Under the pieces are notes generated by a model. That model worked only from the letters and a program-made list of their open reading frames with translations. It made no database searches and had not been told where the DNA came from. A stretch of 64,000 nucleotides of DNA from Zonotrichia leucophrys gambelii (lineage: Eukaryota; Chordata; Aves; Passeriformes; Passerellidae): contig NC_088176.1 of assembly GCF_028769735.1 (NCBI RefSeq), forward strand, positions 21,389,501-21,453,500, in the 5' to 3' direction. This document shows positions 35,128 to 48,559 of this stretch, piece after piece. Made by a program: the position numbers and the translations under genes. Positions within the stretch are counted from its first letter, which is position 1, and every line of letters starts with the position of its first letter.

Positions 35128-36583
35128 CTTTAACATCTTCATGCTGTTTGCAAACCATCAGATTTATGATGGTTCTTGCTTTGCTTAACCCAGCCCTAGA
35201 ATGATTCAAGAAATGTGGAAATCCCACTGACATTAAGGATGTCCTTCAGTGGCCCCATCTTCTCTTGAACCAGGCCCCAAGATTTATATTCAAAGTCACT
35301 AAGTGAGCATAAAACAGAACTCAGAACCTGTGACTCCTAATACTCTCTTTTTAACTGGAACACCACTGTTAGGCATAATTTCTCTTCAATTCATAACAAC
35401 TCATCACCTCTACTTTTCTAGTTTAAGTCCTGGGAAAATAATGCAGAAGGAGAAATCCCTGCCCTTTTTTTTCCTTCCTTCCCCATTTTTACAGACTTCA
35501 CAGTATTACATCTGCTTTTCAATATGTGAAAATGAAGTGTCTGACAATTTCATAGAAGTTTTTGTTCAATCATTGCTTTTTCTTGGTTCTGCAGCTCATA
35601 TATTTTGTGCAAATCCTACATACATTCTAGGCTGAGAAAAAACCCCTTTTAGTCACTTTAAGAATGAAGAACTAGCATTTCCTGGCTGAAAAAGACAACT
35701 TCTGCAGTTTCAATTAAAGGAATTACTGGGATTAGGAAGACAAAGGCCCACTTCTGAAATCAGCTTTAGCAGCATTTATGAGGATCAAGTGATCACTTCA
35801 AGTTTCTCATTCTTTTCTAACTGGCTGCTTCTCATGCTCTGAAAACGTTGTGCTGTGTTTGTACTGAGAGTGGAAAAATATGTTCAGGCTATAAATGGCT
35901 GATGGAATGAACTTGATTGACCATATAGCTGGGGAAATGTATGTGTCTTACTCTTTGCAGCTGCATACAATGGTGTTCTCTAAATTTCTATGAGTTTTAA
36001 ATTAACTTCTATTATTTTTAAAGGTAATTTGATACAGGGAATAACTTGGATTTCAGAGCCAAGGCAGCTCTTCCAGTACCTGCATCTCTTGCTATAACAG
36101 CTAGCTTTACTTTGATTAGCAGAGTCAGCATCATTCCAGTAGATACTAAGTTAAAGTAGCAAGTCTGTCTGGTTAGCACATGAGACAGGGAAAATTGATT
36201 TCTTGTGCTACAAACTGATTCCTGTAAGACCAGCTTACATCTTTACTGTGTTAGGAAGCTCTAATGCTGACCTGCATCTTGCATGTGCTTGCTTCTTCAG
36301 CACTGTGCCACCTAATCCTCCCAGAAACAGGTTGGATATATAGGATTTAAAATTCATGGCAGATAGGTCTGTTAAGCTTTGCAGCTGTGACAAGACTGAG
36401 CATGCTTAAGAAATAATTAAAGAAACTCCCCAAAAGAAACCAAAAATCCCACAGCAACAGAAAACCCCAACACCTCATTTTTGTTATATAGGCTGGTAGT
36501 CACCACCAGGAGATTTTATTAAGCAAGGATTCTGGCTGACCGGTTTTTTGCTTATCATTTTGCTGCAGTTTAAGGTGTTTCCA

Positions 36584-36599
36584 TGTCTGTCTGTCTGTC
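36584..36599. repeat. (TGTC)4 tetranucleotide microsatellite
   Basis: Four copies of TGTC. Short and probably of low polymorphism. Confidence 0.9.
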
Positions 36600-37399
36600 C
36601 ACCCCAATTCCCTTTTTAAAGGTTCCTGCTTCTACAGCAGTTTTGGCAGGCTGTCATGTGTACCTTAGTGTTACTTGTTCCATTAGACAATTGATACTAC
36701 TAAATTCAAGCACTGTGTTTGGGCTAAGGTAGCAAAAGGAGTTGACTGGGTTGTGGGCATCTGCTCCCTGCTGATGGGCTGGGCAGGCAGCAGCCAAAGC
36801 CAGGCTGAGGGCAGCTGGAGCCAGGCATGAGCACGGCTTGACAGGGCATTGGGCACTGTGAGATCACAAGGCAGCAGCCAGGGACCTCAGACCTGCTCAG
36901 AGGAGAAGTTAAGTAACCTCAGGTATCTGCTGTCTAGCCATTAGTGTGACATGCACTGCTGTGACACACGTTGTTCCCTGATGCATTCCTAAATCACACC
37001 TGTGGTTTAACATTGGCCAGGATACCACAAATTCTGTCACTGCCTTCCTTTCAAGGAATATTGTTTGTAAATTTATAGTAGAAAAGGATATATGTGTTTC
37101 TTATACATAGTAGAAAAGTTACTGCTGCAAACAAGGCTTTAATGTAAGGTCTTAAGAGAGCATTTTAAGAGGGGAAGGCAGGTTTGTCAGCTAGGAAATG
37201 CTAAAGATTTCTACAGAGGGGTCACATGCACACTCCCCATGCACATATTTATATGCTTGTCAAACTGGAGTTATCCTCAGTCTTGTATTAATACTCCTGT
37301 GTGTGGTTAAAAAAGTACAAGGGTAAAAATACCCTTTTTTTAAACAGTGTTTCACAACCCCAAGACCTCTTAAACTGCAGGTTGATGGATCTTAATTTA

Positions 37400-37560
37400 G
37401 TTACACTAACATGGCTCTCCCAGAGAAACGTGTTGTGTAATGCTTTAATCATTAATTACCATCATTCATCATGCAGCCTTCCTTTTAATGTCCATTAGCA
37501 TCATATGCCACTCACAAATGCTTGTAAGTGTATAAATATGCTGGTAATCCAGCTGAGTAG
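37400..37560. promoter_or_regulatory. Candidate conserved non-coding element
   Basis: A compact block with GCTTTAATCATTAATTACC, ATCATTCATCATGC, TTTTAATGTCCATTAGC and GTATAAATATGCTGGTAATCC. Five or more homeodomain cores and a PBX/HOX-like TCATTAATTA occur in about 130 bases. No repeat or frame explains it. This is inference from motif density. Confidence 0.3.
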
Positions 37561-39245
37561 GTTTACATTAACTGTAAATTATCTTTTTGACCAGTTGGTT
37601 GGCCTTCCTGGCTGATGGAGTCATCTTATTTGTAGCATTAGCAAGGAGTCTGGGAAATGAAATACATAGAAAATATGTGCAGGTTTGTCTTAAAAGCTAG
37701 GAGCAGCTGCTGCTTGGGGATACATTGTGAAGTGTTAGCTTGCTTGTGCCAGCATGCATCAACATCTTTTGAGAAAAAACCTACCGTCTGTAATCCACAT
37801 GGCAACAGTTTCGTAGGGATTGCCTAACACCAGTTTAACTTAGTTTAAGCCAGTTCATTTAACACTGCAACGCTGTTTCTTAAAAAATCAAAACAAACGT
37901 AAGTGTAGACAAACTGTTTGGAAAAACACCCCAAAATAACAAAACACAAAAAACTGAAATGAAAATAGGTAAATGCAAAGAAGCATGAGGGGCCCTTTCC
38001 CACAGCAGCTTGTGAAAATCAAACAAGCATGTGCCCATGCCTGTTCTTTTGTTATTTTCCTTGTATAAGTGTTATATGGGCATACTCTGTCTCCCGGAGC
38101 ATAGTGTGGCTTTAGGAACAACATTATGTTCTGTATTGCTGCACTAATGATTCTTGTGAAACATGCAAATAAAATATAACACTTGACTATGTGTCATTAG
38201 TGAGCAGTTGAGAGAACCATGACGCACAAATACAGAAATATCAATTTTTGTTGTGTATATGAAACATTTAGTGTGAAAGGTTGATCACTTGCTACTGACA
38301 ATCACCTCCTTTTGAATTAGCACAAAGTGATTTTTGTCACATAGTTCAAAATTGGACAGCCTTAAGAAATAACTTTCCATTATGTACAGTAGTGCTTTCA
38401 TGTAGTCATGCAAGATGCATTTGCTGGTTGGCACTGAATTTGACAGCTCACCAGGCAGCAGGAACTTTTCAACACTGTTCTCACCCTACAGTCTTTGTTG
38501 GTTAGACGGAGCATGTTTGCTTGCTCCAGGATCTGCTGTGGGATGCAGCTAACCACCAAAGGCTAGATCCTGATTTTTCATATGAATGCACAAGCCTTTT
38601 TATAAGAAGCGAACTTACAGTGCAGTTTAAATTTTTTTATTGACCATGAATGTACCAGGAAAATTGTTTAGCTCTTTGTTTCCTTTAAAAGTACTCAGTT
38701 TTGGTGATTGCCTGCTGGCATGAGGCTAGATTTTCACCCATCTACAGTGCAGCAGCAATTTTCACTTGACAGAATCTCTAGAAGACAAACTGACATGTTG
38801 TCACCAACACTCACAAATATTTGAGCAGTTTGATGTTTTGCTTACATGCTGAGCATCAGGTTTTACATAAAACTCCACTAACTAGGGGTCTGTGTCTCTC
38901 AGCTAGTGTCAAATCCTGGCCATGCTGAAGCTAATCACAGGACTTAGAGGGAAGAGCTGTGTGAGAATATCAGCTCCATTGAATAAGGTTTGTGAATTTA
39001 TCAGCAATTCCAAAATTGCATCAGCTAGGTTATAATTTCTAAGCAAGGCTCTTTGGGTTTGTAGAGACCTCTTTTTTTAATCTGGATAACAAGAGCAGCA
39101 GGGTCATTCATGTTTGACTTCTGAGGCACCTGTATCATGGCCTGCTTGAAAGGATTTTTTTCTCAGATCAGCTCATCAGAGATCTGAATGTGACTCCATC
39201 ATTATTTCAGTGCTCTCTGGTTTTTTTGTGTGTGGTGCTTTTTGG

Positions 39246-39257
39246 TTTTTTTTTTTT
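39246..39257. repeat. Poly-T run (T12) followed by C6
   Basis: Twelve T then six C, a pyrimidine tract with no associated splice acceptor that I can support. Confidence 0.88.
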
Positions 39258-39462
39258 CCCCCCTGTGTCTGATAGTGAGGCTGAGCGCTGGGTAAGGTGG
39301 AGAACTATTCTTTCACCAGGCGCAGAGAGGAGGTTGTGCTAACTTTTTCTGCCGGAGCAGAAAACTTGCATCTGCTCATTCATTGATCTGGCAACTGTTA
39401 CTATCATTAGATTCACTGGGGTTGGGGAGCATACACAGGTTGTTGTTGGTTTTTTTTGTGGG

Positions 39463-39476
39463 TTTTTTTTTTTTTT
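39463..39476. repeat. Poly-T run (T14)
   Basis: Fourteen T preceded by GTTGTTGTTGGTTTTTTT, so the whole of 39440-39478 is T/G low-complexity sequence. Confidence 0.88.
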
Positions 39477-40595
39477 CCTACGGTGCAGGGCAACACCTAG
39501 CAGCAGTTTGTTGGAGGTAGAAATGCTAATTTGCTGTTTTCAGCATAAGTGGGACACAGAAATCTAGAGCAGTAGTATGGATCTAGCAAAACTGCAGTAT
39601 GGCCGTTGCAAAACTCATTTTTTTCTGAAAGGGTCCTGTGCAGTCTGTTGAATTGGTGACTTCCTGCCCACCACCACTGATGGTATAAACCCAATCCCTT
39701 CCTTATATGTGGTAGTTGTGCTACACTGAGCCTGGTAAGGGAATTTTTTTCCTTGCTATGGACTATGGAGACTTCCAATTCAACCAAATGCACAGTGCCA
39801 AGGAGTCCAACCACAGTCCCTGGAGCCATGTTAATTACTCATTTAATTCAGGAGTAGAAAGGTCCAACAGTGAATTATGATGGTATCCAAATTCTAGTTT
39901 TCCAGTTGAAAGTGTAAGTGGGACCATGGGACTGTGTCAACAATTACCTTAAGAAAGGAAAAAATCCTGGAGTGTTCAACAGATGTCCTGACTATCCCCT
40001 TTTGGGAGAGAGCAATCCTTCCGCTTCTCTTTAGCAGACTCTGACTATTTGTTCTTGCTTCTCTGGGGGCTTATTTAGTGGTTCTGGAAATATTTTAAAA
40101 GACATTTTAAAGGAGTTGACAAATGTTTGACCTGTTTCAGTGTCTGTGAGCTGAGTTAAATTATGATGGTATTCTTTACATGCAACCCAGAGGCCTGGAG
40201 TTGAAAGCTGGGGAAGGCTGTAGGAATGTAAAACCCATTTCAGTGACAGTATCCAACATATGGTTTATTTGGTTGCACCATAGGAGTGAGGAAATAGTGG
40301 AGTTATGTGAAGGCTTTGGGTACGACCAAACCTTTCCAATAAAGATGCTGTAACTGCCACTGGGTTCCTGCTGTTTCGAATGTCATCTTCCCAGCCACCT
40401 GAATCTCTCTGCTTGCAGTCTCCAGAAGGGAGGAGAAGCACTGTCTCTACATATAGGGGGGAAATACTGATGCTACTGCATCAGGTACTCTTTCATCTGT
40501 TATATTAAAAATACCTCAACCGAAATTAGTAACTGATTAGGCTGAGGTGTTTGATGTGCTCTGTCCTTGGCATTCTTGGTTGGAAATCTCTGCGC

Positions 40596-40611
40596 TTTTT
40601 TTTTTTTTTTT
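40596..40611. repeat. Poly-T run (T16)
   Basis: The longest mononucleotide run in the window. It is followed by GTGGCATCATATG, with no retrocopy structure recognised on the minus strand. Confidence 0.9.
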
Positions 40612-42719
40612 GTGGCATCATATGTGCCTTGTGCCAAATTCTCTTCTCTTATCTGGCAGGTTTGTTTACCTACCTCTTGACCTGTTCATCTCACTGCTCC
40701 TAGACTATCTTCGGGTCTGTGTTATGCTGGCTCTTTAAATTATTTTGTTTTTCCCTCCTCAGCTATTCTGGCAGGCACCATATATGTACCTCTGTGTCTG
40801 AAACCTCTGTCCTTTCTCCAGTGCACTGTCTGCTCTGTTTAGACTTATCTCTTGATTTCTCTAGCCAAGAATGTTCCTGAGCCTGGGTCTCCCGTTTCCT
40901 TTCTATTTTCACACATAACTTCTCTTCAGTTGTAGCTACCAGTCCCTGATGAACTCAGGAGCGTCATGAGTAGCAGGGAAGCAGGTCTCACCTGAATTTG
41001 TGGATTTCCAGGAGAATGTCAGCAGTTTGCACAGTGGGTCACCATTCTGTCCAGCTGAGGTTTCTTACCTATTTAAATGTAACTTATTGGAGGAAAAAAA
41101 ACATCTAGTCTATAGTTAAATTAAGCCTATATTTGCCTGCTCTTGTCTTTATTCTCCTTATTTTATAAATTTCTCCTCTGTAAGTGAAAAAATGAACATT
41201 GTGTTAGACAAAGCCTGAGACAGGCTGCAGTTGCTCCTTATAGGAACCCAAGTTAAGCTTGTTCAAATATGACTACCTGCAGTTAATGTCATAAAATTAT
41301 ACTTAAAGTTCTGAGTCTCCTGATTTTTTGGAAGATTTGAGCAGCTGCAATTCCAGGTGCAGGAGATGTGTTAAGAAATCATCTCAGGAAATCAGAGCAC
41401 TTTTATTTAAGCCTCTAAATAAGAACTGGGGTTTTTATATTTTACACTTTCAGATTCAGAATGTTTGCTCCTATGTGTAGGTTTCAATCTGTGCTAATAC
41501 AGAAAAAGGTCACCTCTTCTCACCATCCTCTTCCTTCCTCAGAACAAAACCATAGAACAATGTTTGCCATGTCTGAACTGTCCTAGTGTGTTGTTTCACC
41601 TCTTTTATTTCCTCCCAACAAGGAGAACTGTGACTGAAAAAAGTGAAATGCTGCAAGATCAACTTCTGCACTAGGCTGCTAATTAATCAGTGTCTAAGTT
41701 TCACATTGTTTAGGAGAGAATCAAAAGATTATTATTTTAGACTGACCTAAACTGTGAACTTTTCAGATATTCCCTCAAAATTACAAGTTCCCTTTCCCCT
41801 CTTGAAGCATTCAGCAGTAGCTTTTCTGAGATGTGCACTTTTCCTCCCTACTACTTGAAGCACAGATTTCTAATGTGAAAAATATTTTTGTCTTTTTTTT
41901 CCCCCACTGCTTCAGCTGTAACAACACTGGATGTTTGCTTGTCTTGGGTGGGAAGGTGGAAAATTCTTCCAAAATTTAGAAACAGAGAGCTTTCTGATGT
42001 GTGCAGTAATCTTAAGGCAGTAAATTCTTTTTATTTGATTTTAAATGCATAATTTAGTATACAATATAAAAATGTATCCAAGGGGGAAATGAATTTTTTT
42101 TAATAACATGCTTCCCAAGGCGAGTGGCAAAACGTGTGTGTTGATGGGAAAGGGAGGGGATAAATTTATATCCTAAAGGCATGACTTGTGGTTTTGAATA
42201 AAATTGAGGTTGGTGCTGCTGTTGGCTTAGTTTCTCCTAGGCAGAGATGGGTTATGCTGTTCACTGGGAATTCAAACACAGGCACATTGGGTTCACTTAA
42301 AAGACTTTGATGCAGGGCTTTACTCCCCAGAAGTTTATACTACAGAAGTTATTGACTTCTCTGCAGCCCAGAAACAAAATTTGTAGACTGGAGATATCTT
42401 TTCTCTTGTCAAGAAAATTCTGTGGTCCTGCTTTGCCACACTTGTGCACATGAGGCACCCCTCTAGCACAACTGAGATTGACAATTTGAGGTCATATAAG
42501 GGTGAGAGTTTTTTTGTTTCCAGTCTGTTGCTACACAAACAGTGTTTCTTAGACCCTGATTCATATGGCAGTGATAATCACTTTCCTTTAACATTCAACA
42601 GACTTATTAAGAAAAAGGAAAGTAAATAGTACTTTAAAACTGTGGTTGTATATCTTTCTTTGGAGTATGATTTGTTTGTATTCTATCTGGCTGCCTGCAA
42701 GAGCTTGAAAAAGAGCATG

Positions 42720-42960
42720 TTGATTTTCTCACACTTTGGTCAATTAAAACATGTGATTACAAGTGTTTGCTTCAATTTTTATAGATAATTTTTTAAACTC
42801 ATGATGCAAACTGAGATAATCGCACTGATTTCAATTTAAGATTTATTTATGCTCATTTAATCAGAATCAGCAATGGAGTCTTAATTTGAAAGCAAGTTCT
42901 TAATACATTTGACCTGCATGTCTTCCATTCATAATGGATTAAAAAGAAGTCCACAAAATA
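42720..42960. promoter_or_regulatory. Candidate conserved non-coding block
   Basis: Unique AT-rich sequence with TTGGTCAATTAAAACATGTGATTACAAG, GAGATAATCGCACTG, TTTATTTATGCTCATTTAATCAG and TTCATAATGGATTAAAA. Homeodomain, GATA and forkhead-like cores are clustered. Composition evidence only. Confidence 0.25.
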
Positions 42961-44479
42961 GCCTTGATTTCCTGAACTTAAAAGAAAAATCTGAAATCTA
43001 GACCTGTCTAAAAAGTGTATGTTCTTCCTTCTAGTGTCATTGCTCTTTTCTTGCTTTTCTGATTGTTTCTATGCCATATAGTTAATTCATCTTTTAATGA
43101 AAGAAATATAATTTTAAAACTTATTGTTTGTATATATGAAGCAAAAAAGAACTTCAGTTACTTGTGCATGTAAGAGAGAAAAAATCCTGAAGTTGGTTTC
43201 CACAGTGCAGTGCACCTTAAATCTAGAGCAGCTCTCAGTTCTGGAGAGGTTGGCAATCCAACACATCTTTGTGTGCTGCCTCCATCATGCACTGGAGTCA
43301 GGGAAAATTGCAGCCTGTGTGGATTTGCTCAGAACAGAATTGTATAATGGTGTGGCTCTTTCTAAAATGAGTTAAATACAGCTGCTTCTGGCACTATTGG
43401 TCCTGTTTCAGAATGCAAGATGTAAAATATAATGAGCAAATGATGGAGATAAGGCCTGCCTCCAGGGAAATGGGGCTGGAGAGCTAGTGCTACACCATGC
43501 CTGGTGCAAAGGTGATTTCCCCAGTGGTTAAAGCCCACACAGAGACACAAGAAGAATGAGCTGTGAGTCATGCTGCCTTCTAGCTACTCTAGCCTGCTAA
43601 ATGGTCTCACAGGAGGCCACTGCAATTAGCTCAAGGTGTGGCATTGCCTGGGGGACTCCAGCTTGCTTTAGGGACATCTTCAGCCAGATGAGGTGCTGGG
43701 CAGGTGGAGCTGCCTCCTGCCGTCCAGCTGCCTTTGGCTGGTGTCAAACCCACCCCACCAATGGGATGTGCAGCCAGCCTGCCCTTCCTTAGCTTCCTGC
43801 ACTCTGTGGCATGTGTGCCTGTTCTTCTTAATGTGAGTGAATTAATCCATGGACTGATGTTCTGTAGTGTTAGAGCTAACTATTGGTCCACATGTGAAAC
43901 ATGGATAAGATTTTAATTCCTCCCTTTTGCATTATTGGACTTTCTTATGGGTTTTAATGTTGCTGCAGTGGTATTACAGATCAAATTCCAGGTGTGTACC
44001 TTCAAAGAGTTGTGCCTGGGTAGCCTGATATTGCAAATACCAACTTATATGAATTGCGTGAAATAAGGATTAAGTTGTCTCCTGTTTTCATTGGTTTGTG
44101 AAATGGCTCTTTTCCAAGCTGTTCTTCTCTTTAAAACAACATATAAAATGTGGTTTGGGCCTAATCCTGTCTGTGTAGGGCTCTCTGAGCTTTCAAAATC
44201 AACCATAGCAGCTGAGGGGGAAGCAGAGTCTTGTAAAACCAGGTGTCTGAATTATTTTATTTATGACACATTGAATATACCTTTGCTGTTTTGTTCTGTG
44301 ATGTCAGTTGATCAGTTTATGATGAGCTGTAATGAAATCTTACAGCCCAAATGCTCCAAACTGTGCATCAGATGATGTGCTTCAGTCAAACAAGGCACCA
44401 CCAGCCCTGTTGTGCCCCCGGAGCCTTGAGGCCATGTACATGCTCCTCACTGATGCCCAGCAGAGGGTGATGGTGAACA
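42961..44479. other. Non-coding stretch, no gene seen
   Basis: It includes a GC-richer patch of unknown origin at 43590-43800 (open in two frames of about 65 codons) and a CTCF-like word at 44457-44470. An 83-codon frame at 43124-43375 matches nothing I know. Confidence 0.45.
44457..44470 (+). promoter_or_regulatory. CTCF-like motif (weak)
   Basis: CCAGCAGAGGGTGA agrees with CCASYAGRKGGCRS at 12 of 14 positions, with mismatches at 12 and 14. Chance occurrence is likely. Confidence 0.25.
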
Positions 44480-44700
44480 GTAGGTTGTAAATCTCTGTTG
44501 TAGCACCTCACGCAATTATCTGCAGCAATTCCTCAGGTTTTCATAATTTTAATCCACCCTTTAGAGCTATTACTTAAATGATATAGACATGGGTGATATA
44601 ATTAGAGTGTGCTGTATCTGCCATTAATTTATAACATATGATAGGCTTATAGATGTCATAAAAATGTATCTTGAGAATGCTGTGAACTCTGTTTAACCCT
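44480..44700. promoter_or_regulatory. Candidate conserved non-coding block
   Basis: CACGCAATTATCTGCAG, TTTTCATAATTTTAATCC, GATATAATTAGAGTG, GCCATTAATTTATAAC and TAGATGTCATAAAAATG lie within 200 bases. HOX/CDX-like TTTATAA/CATAAAA words are frequent. No frame and no repeat. Inference. Confidence 0.28.
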
Positions 44701-47700
44701 GATGTTTCAGAAAAGTTTGGTTTTTATGACTGAAGTGTTTCATCACTGCAACAAGGTCTTTCTTTCTCCTGGAAAATATGCTTAAGATGAAAATTCAATT
44801 TTCTCTCCAAGCTTGCTATTCTGGAATTGTTTTATGCAAAGAAATAGCATGTTGTTACTTCAAGCATCAATGTGACTATCCTGACCTGGATTTGAATTCC
44901 ACCAGATCCAAGGATTCTTTAAGTTTAGGGACAGGAAATTAATTGATAAGGCGAAAGTTAAATGTATGTCTCTTGACCACATCCATGTTTTCCATAAGAT
45001 TGTCACTGAAAGCTGTAGGCTATGTGAAATACTGTCCATTTGTGCATTTGTCTCCCTCTTCTGGCTAAACAATTTTTTAGGCCTTGTAGTTTGAAATAGC
45101 TGGTTTTATTCTTTAGCTGAGATTATGGATTTTTCTATACCTACTTGTTTCTCATGGATATTTTTCTCATATGCTTTCAGCTGATGTGTGCACCAAACTG
45201 CCACAATAGTGGCCATCTTCTTATTTACTGCCTAGAATTTGACATTCTCTAAAATATTGAGTCAAGAGTTGCTGGTTTTCCAAAGAGAACTGTATTTACT
45301 TTTAGAATATTCCATGGACTTGCTTTCATCTCGTGACCCAAAATGCCAGCTAGTAAGCCGGAAGAATAAACTAGGTACATCTGTATGTGCTTTGTGAGGA
45401 GGGAAGTGCTGAGTTTTGTAAGTGTTAAGAGTTTGGTAGATTGCATTGTTGCGCAAGGATGACTGCATTAGTATGGCTCTGAAACAGTGTAAAGTAAGTT
45501 GTGATTAAAACAAATAGGAGTTTGCCATCTCTGCTCCTGCAGACTGTGTGTAGGCTTCTTTGAGCTTCCAGAAAAAAGATTTTGTGACACATTTCTAAAT
45601 TAAAAGGCCAGTAAAGCTGTCAGGTCCTTGAGAATGGAGTCCCCTAACCTGAGTAAAGAAGAATTTTTAAAAGATTTTTTCCTGTAGGTTTTTGGTGAAA
45701 TCGGGCAGGGAGGATGTGATTGCTTATCAGACAGAACAATTTTATCTTAAAACTGCTATGATGTCTTGCAGAACAATTCCTAGTCAAGACACCTAGGGTT
45801 TTAATATGTAGCACTTTAATTTAATCATTCAGAGGAAGTTAGTTTTCTCTTAGGTGCTTTAACTCCACCTTACACTTGCTCTTCAGGAATTCTGTGATAG
45901 AGGTGTCCTGCTTTGTGCCTCACTTTGCACTACAATTGCTGGTGGCAAGTCTTTTCTTGAACTTCTAGCATAGACCATGTTATTTCTATTTGAAGGGTTA
46001 GAGATGAATTGGAGAAATTTTCTCTTTCAGGCTGTTTGCAGCCAATGGTTTTGGGAGACTAAAGCCAAAACTCCAGATTTTCTGCATGTCAAAGACAGAA
46101 ACAATTCAAAACCATTTGGGTGTTTCCTATGATGACTGGTAGAGCCAGGTGAAAGGTTGTTTGGTTTTTTGTTGGGTTTTTTTTGCCAAAGCTGAAAGGA
46201 CTTTTCTAGACTGTAAAAGCAGTTCTTAGCTTCTACACCTTGAAATTAATATGCTTTTTCTGAAAAAAGAAAAGGTGTCTCAGTGTGCCTGAGGAGGTTG
46301 TCAGCTCAGCGCCAAGCCGCAGCCATCGGAGGCGTGGGCACACCTTACTGAGCCTCCTCTCTAGCACGGTGTTGTACCTAAGCTCTCCCCAGCTGGCTGT
46401 GATACCAGCGTTTTCATCAGTTGTGCAGTCAGGTATTTGAATGCATTGAGATTGCACTTAGATCCTAGGCTTTGGAGAGAAAGTTGGATCCAGTTCCAGA
46501 TGCAGCTGGCTCTTGTGTGAATGAAGAACTGTACCAACCTTCAGACAACTGAACACGTCCCTGCCTTGCACCACTAAATTCCTGGCAATGAAGTTCCCAT
46601 TGCATGTAGTGAAACAGCTCATATCTCTGCAGTTACCATGTTCCGCTGCTCAACTACTCTGGGTTTTCCCTTCACAGTTCCTTTTAAACTGTGGTATTAC
46701 TCAAGCTCTACAAGAGGAGACAAGACATTTAACAAAAAAATCTGGTTTTATTTGTCCTCCTATCAAATTCCCCTAAATCAGACTGTGGTGGAAGCACCCC
46801 AACCTTTTACAGTACTTGCTCTGTGAGACTGGGAGGAGGCAAACTCGAGTTCTAAATCTTCCTGGTGCCACCCTTGATGACAGAGAGAACGGGGTGCCAA
46901 AGTCTATTATGTGCTGAAAGGCCCGTAAGTGTTATTGCAAAGGGCTTCTGCAAACCCACCATACATTTTCATCTGAAGATCTTCAGGCTTGCACTGCATG
47001 GGGAAAAAAACTGGTGGAGTATTTGTAGTGTATATCTGCCATATTTTATAGTAAAGCGTTCTTTCTGAGCAGCTTTCTTTTTTAATTATATCTTAAAACA
47101 GTATTAAATGTTGGCTCTCTTCATGCCGGTTGCTGTTTGGTTGTAGTCACTGCAAGAGCTCTTGCTTGTTGGTACATCAATTTTCTTTTCATCGATGCTT
47201 TGCTTTTATGTTTGGACGGGAATTTGAAAGCATATAGGCTGAAGCAGAAAATATTGCTGAGGCACACAGAATGATAAATTTCCCTTCTGATACAGGAGAG
47301 TCTAAGGAGGAATATATGTTTTGTTCCTTTTAAAAAGTTTTCCTTGCTAGATGATATTTTGAAGCAGGAGAGGGGGGAACAAATTTTTACTTTTATGTGG
47401 TGAGGAGAGGAGGGTGTATGTGTGGGTTTGTTTTTTCTGCCTCTTAAAGTCTACCTTAAAGTGGATATTTTATTACCTGCTTCTCCTGACTTACGTATAT
47501 TGGTAATTGAAGGAGAGTGCTGAACTGCTGGCCTAGTGCATTATTTGTATTTTCTGAGTCTCTGGGATCTTGAAGGAGGTGATTATCCCAACAGCTGCCT
47601 CTTGGGAAATGCAAGGGGAGAGGGGAAATTGCCTAGTTGGGTAGATGGGCTCACCTCTGAAAGGTCATGAAGAGAACAAAATGCTGATGTATTGATACCT

Positions 47701-48529
47701 TGTGGACCCTTTCTTCCTAGCTTGACACAAAAGGGAGCTTTAAATTGAAAGAAGACTGTGCCACTGCAGAAAATAGTTCACGTGTATTTCTGATCTTCTT
47801 GCCATCCAGCCAACATTCGCTTCTATAAATCACTTCTTCCTTTTTATTTTTTTATATGACTCCTTTTCATTCTTTCTACAGATGTGCAAGAGGGAATGTC
47901 ATTTACTGTAATCTCCGTTTATCTTGCTTAGCCTTTAAGGGTGTTAATTTTGGAATATTAAATGTGAATGTTGTACTAGGATCATTCTTATTGGTGACCT
48001 TTTTCCTGCTTGACTAACATAGATATCACAAAAGCTGCAGTGCACAGTGCTTCCTGTAACACAGGGATGATAACTTCTAATGGGGATTATACAAGAGCTG
48101 ATACATTTCTTGGTATATTTGGTGTTTCTGCGAGTCTCCTTCACAACATATTCAGTAATTTGCCACCCAGTATCTGCTTGTTTTTCAGCTTGAATTATTG
48201 AATTCACAATATGCCTTCAATCACAGAAACATTGTGGATTTTTATTTTAAAGGTGTATAATTTAGAGGGTTTTATTTCTTTTTGAGTCTGGACAGTTGTG
48301 TTTGTACTGAATTTAAGCAGGCTTATGTGCTCTGTAATAAAGTCTGCATCAGGGTTTAGCTCTTTTACTTGCAGGAGTAAAATCTTTGTTATTTTAATCA
48401 ACTGTTTTAATTTACACTCATGTTTTACCCTTTCCTGTCCCACTCAAGTGTGTGCCATGGAGAGTAGCCTATAACTTAATTTTGTTCAAATGCTTTGTTC
48501 TGTTGCCACCTCCTGTGTGTTTGATTGTA
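44701..48529. other. Non-coding stretch, no gene seen
   Basis: A small CpG-bearing patch at 46290-46375 (GCGCCAAGCCGCAGCCATCGG, AGGCGTGGG, CACGGT) is unusual for the window. Its nature is unknown. Open frames up to 94 codons are unsupported. Confidence 0.45.
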
Positions 48530-48559
48530 CACTACTGCACTTTCAGGGGGAGGTGTGAC

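Larger units (their letters stand above)
32471..37399. other. Non-coding stretch, no gene seen
   Basis: Contains three poly-A runs, a T13 run at 35115-35127 and a (TGTC)4 microsatellite at 36584-36599. At 35640-35830 there is a short candidate regulatory block with GTTTCAATTAAAGGAATTACTGGGATTAGG and the palindrome AAGTGATCACTT (35787-35798). A GC-richer patch of unknown nature (GGCAGCAGCC, GGAGCCAGGC) lies at 36740-36900. No exon is supported. Confidence 0.5.
37561..42719. other. Non-coding stretch, no gene seen
   Basis: T-rich simple tracts lie at 39246-39257 (T12), 39463-39476 (T14) and 40596-40611 (T16). A 110-codon minus-strand frame at 39497-39829 is open, but I recognise no family in it. 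A small homeodomain-rich patch (GGCTGCTAATTAATCAG) lies at 41673-41692. No repeat family is named. Confidence 0.5.

Noticed and set aside
36584..36599. Short repeats as a CRISPR-like or telomeric array
   Set aside because: There are only four TGTC units. No spaced direct repeats or TTAGGG arrays exist in the window.
39497..39829. 110-codon minus-strand frame considered as a transposase or small gene
   Set aside because: I could not match it to any transposase or other family, and there are no terminal inverted repeats around it.
46029..46152. Possible exon after TTTTCTCTTTCAG and before a GTGAAAG donor-like word
   Set aside because: The best frame hits a stop before the donor, the donor is weak, and the peptide is unrecognised.
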